Positions 59,001 through 64,000 of a DNA stretch of 64,000 bases are shown here, piece by piece. Source of the stretch: Rosa chinensis (taxonomy: Eukaryota; Streptophyta; Magnoliopsida; Rosales; Rosaceae). Location of the stretch: contig NC_037094.1 in the NCBI RefSeq assembly GCF_002994745.2, positions 62,742,139 through 62,806,138 of the forward strand, read 5' to 3'. The notes below the pieces were generated by a model. The model had not been told where the DNA came from. It was given only the letters and a program-made list of their open reading frames with translations, and made no database searches. A program made the position numbers and the translations under genes. Each line of letters opens with the position of its first letter. Positions within the stretch are counted from its first letter, which is position 1.

Positions 59001-61990
59001 GTTTTCTAGATTCTTTGTTAAAGATCATTATTGAAGGAAAATCAATCAAATGAAAAATCGTTTAGTCAACAAATTACACTACTCATATTGTATTTTCAAA
59101 ACTTATAATGATGAATATGTACTTTAAATAAACTTGTAAATTAAATGTTCTGTTGCTAGTTTCTGTACTGAAAGTGCAACTGTCAACTAAATCTTGAAAC
59201 TATCTCCATATTGATCCAATCCATCTTGATCCGAACATAGATTTATGCTTAGCTAGTAGTTAACCTAACCACTATTAGTGTACAGAAGTCATATTTGGCT
59301 GCTTAGCACATGAGTTTTCTCAAAAAAAAAAAAATTCTATACAAAGATTGAGCCAAGATTATGCTATGACTTCTATCATTTTCTTTCTAATATGACAAAC
59401 TTGTTTCTTCTCCATTTGTCAACTGTAACCAGTAACCAACTTATCAGAATGGCCTAAAATTTGCATTATTTGACATTGCGTTTGAACCTCACATACTCGT
59501 AAACATTGATCTTCAAACGCGCTGCTCTTGTACAAATACATCCAATTTCTTGATGGCCCATCAAGAGATCTTTTCGTGGTAATATCAACATCATAACATA
59601 AGAAAGGTTATATTGGTGAATCTAATATTGTGTAAAGGTTATATATCAACAAAGAGATGCAAAATATATTTTCTATATATAAAAGTGGTTTTACTTCTTT
59701 TATTTTGTTTGTTAAATTGATCCCTATGTTTGATTAAATCGGGTTTAGAAATTTTGAACACACGAATTGGTCATAGAATTTAGGATTTTGGGAGTTTAGT
59801 TTCACCAACTGAACTATCTAGTACATATTCTTCTATCAAGTATCAACGCACTTGTATGAATGTCCATGCATGTCAAATAAATACATTGATATATGTACAA
59901 AAATCATTCTGCACACGTAATTTCATATTTATTGTTATTGTACGTACAGTTTTTGTGAATTCAATTATATTAAAAAAGATAACGGTCACAGAGAAAACTG
60001 ATCGTCTCATGTAGTATCAATTGAAGTAACAAGAGCATATTACATTACTATGTGAAACACAAAACATGATCTTGGAACAAAATTGCAAGAAAATAAACTG
60101 TTGGAAATGTTGTAGTAGTCCTCAAATCTCCTCAGTAAGCGCCCATCAAAATTTTCTTCGTATCAATAAGTTCCTGAGTAACCCCACTCACATCAGACTC
60201 CAAGACAACATAGAGAAACCTGGTAAATAAAACTTAACAAAACTAGAAAGAGATCACCATAATCTTATAATGTCACGAGGAGGAACGCTAGCAAAAGGAG
60301 TAACTTTGACCACATCCACATTCACTTATCATACGTGGAAACGTTTTCCAATTACATTAAATTTTACTCTAAACTCTAAAAAGAGATATTAAGCCAGGCC
60401 TATTGACCAAAAAGAAAAACATGAGTAACTAGCTAGTTTGTTCATAGAATACTACCACAGATAGAGTAAAAGCATATAATTGTGAACCGTGAAGTGTATC
60501 TCTTGGACTTAACCAAAAGGTGAAATACCATCAAAGCTATAAAGCTGCCAGATTTAACTAAAAAGTAACTGCATCCGGAGCGTAAATTTTTCCAGGTATG
60601 AATCATATTCCCTACCCTAAAAAGTTGAAAGCCAACTCAGACTTTTTTTTTTTTTGGAAAGAAAAATGCCAACTCAGACTTTGTTTGGCCAAGAGAAGAG
60701 AGAAAGTTGAAAAATAACAGAAGTCCCAGTAAAAAGGATTTTACCATTTTTACTGCTGCAAACAAAACTAAGATAAAGAAAGGAAAAAAGACGGTAGTGG
60801 GGAAGTTGCTCTGACGCGAATATAGTGCGCGTGCATATGACGCCAAATGTAGTCTGCTAGTTTCGCCTTTGTCAGCTTTTTGCTCAAACATGGTCCAATG
60901 AAAAACAACTGTTTACTCCTACTGGATTGGCCCGTCTTTTTAACCCGTATAGTCATATCCCTACTTTTCTTTTACAAGAAACACCTTCGCTATAATTCAT
61001 TCACATTCTCTGAATGTGTAAAAAAATAATAACTTGTTTTTGAGAAAAAAAAATTGAAAATCATCTGCAAAGATAATTATGTTACCAACAAATAGTGTAC
61101 AATTTTTTTAAACTTTATTTTGTTGTTGTTGTAATAATATACATTAATATTAAAAAGACATTTCACATTAATATATATATATATATGTAAAATTATTCAT
61201 GTTTTTTATACCACTCTTGACAAAATAAATTTCTGTAAAATATTACATAAAACACTATATAAAAAAAATTACAACAAAATAGAATGGCTTGAGTGGCGTT
61301 GTATATATCTTATGCTACAGATGATTGGAGTTATTAAAGACTGTGTGGCTTGTTCTAATAATTGAAAATGAGTTTTAGTAGTTGTAAATGACGAAAAGAG
61401 TCTATTTGTCAATTTTGACAAAGTTCTAACGAAGTTGAAAGAGATTGAAACCGAATCCTGCTAAAAGGTTGATCTCTACACCTAAATTATTATATATACT
61501 TTCAAACTATACTAAATAGACATAATAACCTGAAGAAATATAAAGTTCAGTTAGAAATTACATTGATGAGTCAATTGGACTCATCCCTCAACAAGATAAA
61601 ACCATGTCTTCGGACAAACATGGGCATAATGTCCCTTGTGACCAAGATCTAAACTTTGGCGTGTAATAGGCAAGCTCTTATCATATTTGGTGATGATAAT
61701 ACACTCATTTGAAAAAATAGTAAAATAATTTAACTGCTAACAGGCCTAACAGAAAAAAGAAAAAGTAGCTGCAAAATAGTAAAAACGATAAAAAGGAAAT
61801 AATATAGAAAAAAAAAAAGGAACAGAAAAGAAAAGGAAAAAGACAAGTTTTGTAAAGGCAAAAACCCCCAAATAATGGAGCAGAAGGTGTGGAGAGCCAT
61901 TGGATAGTGCCAGATTGAAAGAAAGAGAGTGTGTGTTTTTGTAAGAAGGGAAGAGCATGGAGAATCCCAATGCTCAGAGACACTGAGAGA
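56046..61990. other. Intergenic region between GEM-like and AFB5-like genes
   Basis: The first about 100 bp (56046-56150) is probably the GEM 5' untranslated region and promoter edge. The rest is AT-rich with a (TTC)n at 58359-58373, short A/T runs and a (TA)n near 61171-61186. No coding family, RNA gene or clear mobile element was recognised. Confidence 0.5.
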
Positions 61991-62333
61991 CACAGACAGC
62001 ACAGCCTACTGTTCACTCTCTCTCTCTCTCCCCCCCCCATCTGTGAACCAATTAAAATAATCCCAACCCACATCTTCTCCCAGACTCAGCTAGCTCATAT
62101 CACCCACCCCTCTCCTTCTTCTCTCTCTCTCTCTAATCAAACCCTCCCCCCCAAATCCAATTCACTGCTCAGAGCCCATGTCATGATCTGAACTATAAAA
62201 AAAAACCCCAACGCAACAGCAGCAAAAGATTCGATTTTTGATTTTGGTTTTTTTTTTTTTTTTCTTCTTTCTATTTCATCACCAAAACCCAAACCCAGAT
62301 CAAAATCTAGAGAGACTAGTTTCGGTGTGGGAT
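61991..62333 (+). promoter_or_regulatory. Presumed promoter/leader of the AFB5-like gene
   Basis: Pyrimidine-rich: CT runs at 62016-62030, 62116-62133 and TTTTTTTTTTTTT at 62248-62261, a form common in plant leaders. A CTATAAAAAAA motif lies at 62194-62204. Two overlapping minimal uORFs occur just before it (ATGTCATGA at 62178-62186 and ATGATCTGA at 62183-62191). They matter only if transcription starts upstream. The main ATG is at 62334. Confidence 0.45.
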
Positions 62334-64000
62334 ATGGGAGAGGACCCTTCATCGTCCCAAATGTCCGAAGACGACGACCGATCTCCGCCGTTGGATCCCA
62401 TCTCCAACAAAGCCCGCAACTGCTCCGGGTCGGGTTGCCCCAGCAGCAGCAGCAGCGGCGGCGGCGGCACCGACTACATCATCCCTTACCCGGACCAAGT
62501 CCTCGAGAACGTTCTAGAAAACGTGCTCTGCTTCCTCACCGCCCGCCAAGACCGCAACGCCGCCTCATTGGTCTGCAAGTCATGGTACCGCGCCGAGGCC
62601 CTCACCCGATCCGAGCTCTTCATCGGCAACTGCTACGCCGTATCGCCACGCCGGGCCACGGCCCGGTTCAGCCGGGTCCGGGCCGTGTCCATCAAGGGGA
62701 AGCCCAGGTTCGCCGACTTCAACCTCATGCCGGCCCATTGGGGCGCCCACTTCGGGCCCTGGGTCTCCGCCATGGCCAAGGCTTACCCTTGGCTCGAGAA
62801 AGTCTATCTCAAGCGCATGTCCGTCACCGACGACGATCTGGCTCTGCTGGCCGAGGCGTTCCCCGGGTTCAAGGACCTCGTTCTGGTTTGCTGTGATGGA
62901 TTTGGGACCAGTGGCCTCGCTGTGGTCGCCAGTAAGTGCAGGTAGTTTGCTATTTCCTTTATCACTACTACTATTTTTTTACCCAAATTATAGTTTCTTA
63001 ATTTGGCTCGGATTCAAATTCATTTGGCGTCTTGTATAGTTTAAGCAATGGCTGATTAGATCCATGAAATGTGTATTAGGTATGCAGTTTAAAGGTGATG
63101 CTTTAATTGGGTTTGTTTGGATCTGATTTGGTGTTTTTAGATCTATTATGGTTTTGGTGGTTTGTTTGGAAGTTAATGACTTTTTTTTCCTGATTAAGTA
63201 TTTGAAGCTCGAAATTAATGCTCTTTCCGTTTTGGGGTGAATGTCTATTGAGGGCCCTAGGATAATGTGAAATTGCAATGGGGGAAATCCGGTCATGAGG
63301 TTAATAATGTGTGTGTTTTGCAGACAGCTTAGGGTGCTTGATTTGATTGATTCTGAGGTTATGGACGACGATGTGGATTGGATATGTTGTTTTCCTGAGA
63401 GCCAAACCTGTCTGGAGTCTCTGATGTTTGATTGCGTAGAATGCCACGTAAATTTCGAGGCATTGGAGAGGCTGGTGATTAGGTCAACTTCCTTGAAGAA
63501 ACTTAGGTTGAACCGCTATGTTTCAATTGGGCAGCTACACCGCTTGATGGTTCGAGCTCCACAGCTCACTCACCTAGGAACGGGCTCATTCAGTTCATCG
63601 GAGGGCAATGCTCAGGGGGATCAAGAACTGGATTGTGTCTCTGCTTTTGCTGCTTGCAAATCCATAGTCTGTCTATCTGGGTTCAAGGAGATATTTGTGG
63701 ATCAGTTGCCTGCAATTTACCCCGTCTGTGCTAATCTGACCAATCTGAATTTCAGCTATGCAAACATCAGTGCAGAACAACTTAAACCAGTCATACGAAA
63801 CTGCCACAAGCTCCAGACTTTCTGGGTATGTGTTGTGTCTCCTTATTTGTGAAAACTGTAAGGAAATGTAGTTTTGAAGCTTACATTTGGTATCTAAATG
63901 CAGGTACTTGATTCAGTATGTGATGAAGGCCTTAAGGCAGTGGCTGCAACTTGCAAGGAACTGCGTGAACTTCGGGTCTTCCCAGTCGACCCTCGTGAAG
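62334..64000 (+). CDS. AFB5: AFB4/AFB5-clade auxin receptor F-box protein, 5' part (runs off the window)
   Basis: Exon 1 62334-62941, exon 2 63324-63825, exon 3 from 63904 to the window end. Both introns are GT-AG with phases that join cleanly. I chose ATG 62334 because it gives the short acidic, Ser-rich N-terminus typical of this clade ([15 protein letters not shown]); the upstream open sequence is leader. The F-box lies at about residues 52-92 ([20 protein letters not shown], then SLVCKSWYR). LRR sequence begins with GNCYAVSP and [20 protein letters not shown], then [20 protein letters not shown] and, in exon 2, [19 protein letters not shown] and [14 protein letters not shown]1/AFB proteins are the F-box subunits of SCF complexes that bind auxin and Aux/IAA repressors in the nucleus. 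The N-terminal extension before the F-box and the sequence pattern point to AFB4/5 rather than TIR1/AFB2. The C-terminal LRRs are outside the window. Confidence 0.93.

Overview
This is a plant nuclear DNA window. The signs are GT-AG introns, a TIR1/AFB-type auxin receptor gene, a plant-specific ZF-HD transcription factor gene, a GEM-like GRAM-domain gene, and plant lineages of Copia, Gypsy, LINE, SINE, PIF/Harbinger, CACTA and Mutator-like elements. It is most likely a eudicot; a Rosaceae-type genome is my guess from the repeat style and is not proven by anything here.

Only three genes look like intact host genes. A single-exon ZF-HD homeodomain gene lies on + at 19338-20111. A four-exon GEM-like gene lies on - at 51527-56045 and has a 2.7 kb last intron. 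The 5' part of an AFB4/AFB5-clade auxin receptor F-box gene lies on + from 62334 to beyond the window edge. GEM-like and AFB5-like are head to head, about 6.3 kb apart.

Layout: 1-564 is a probable Gypsy LTR end abutting a decayed minus-strand Copia element (565-4378). 5433-10839 is a complete Copia element with identical 183-bp LTRs and a GTAAG target duplication; its polyprotein carries one frameshift. 11247-15217 is a PIF/Harbinger transposon with a broken DDE transposase and a convergent Myb/NAM-like second gene. 15386-16584 is a long-TIR Mutator-like element with a 9-bp target duplication. 17581-17876 is a small Harbinger-type MITE. 19338-20111 is the ZF-HD gene, with a 62-bp tandem duplication just before its ATG. 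21304-31020 holds three copies of one modular Mutator-like family (A, B, C) plus another long-TIR element (D); several carry recognisable host gene fragments. Between them are an ORF1-only LINE relic and a tRNA-related SINE. 31690-34578 holds an LTR-like remnant and a CACTA end interrupted by a further long-TIR element (F). 34872-39611 is an older, heavily mutated Copia element. 39756-40152 is a near-complete hairpin MITE. 40380-46199 is a LINE with damaged ORF1 and ORF2. 47289-51526 holds a decayed copy of the GEM terminal exon and Gypsy-derived sequence. 56046-62333 is mostly featureless intergenic DNA ending in the AFB5-like promoter/leader.

The most unusual content is the A/B/C element family. 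Three copies within 10 kb share one internal order: end, CT tract, variable gene-like cargo, a GGGGCAATAAT-type array, a CCGGTCxCCGG-type array, end. The cargo differs: a KRP-type CDK inhibitor fragment in C, a probable anthranilate phosphoribosyltransferase-like fragment in A, and an unknown fragment in B. The unrelated long-TIR element D carries a PLDRP1 (At5g39570)-like fragment. This is Pack-MULE-style gene capture, and the repeated internal arrays deserve follow-up.
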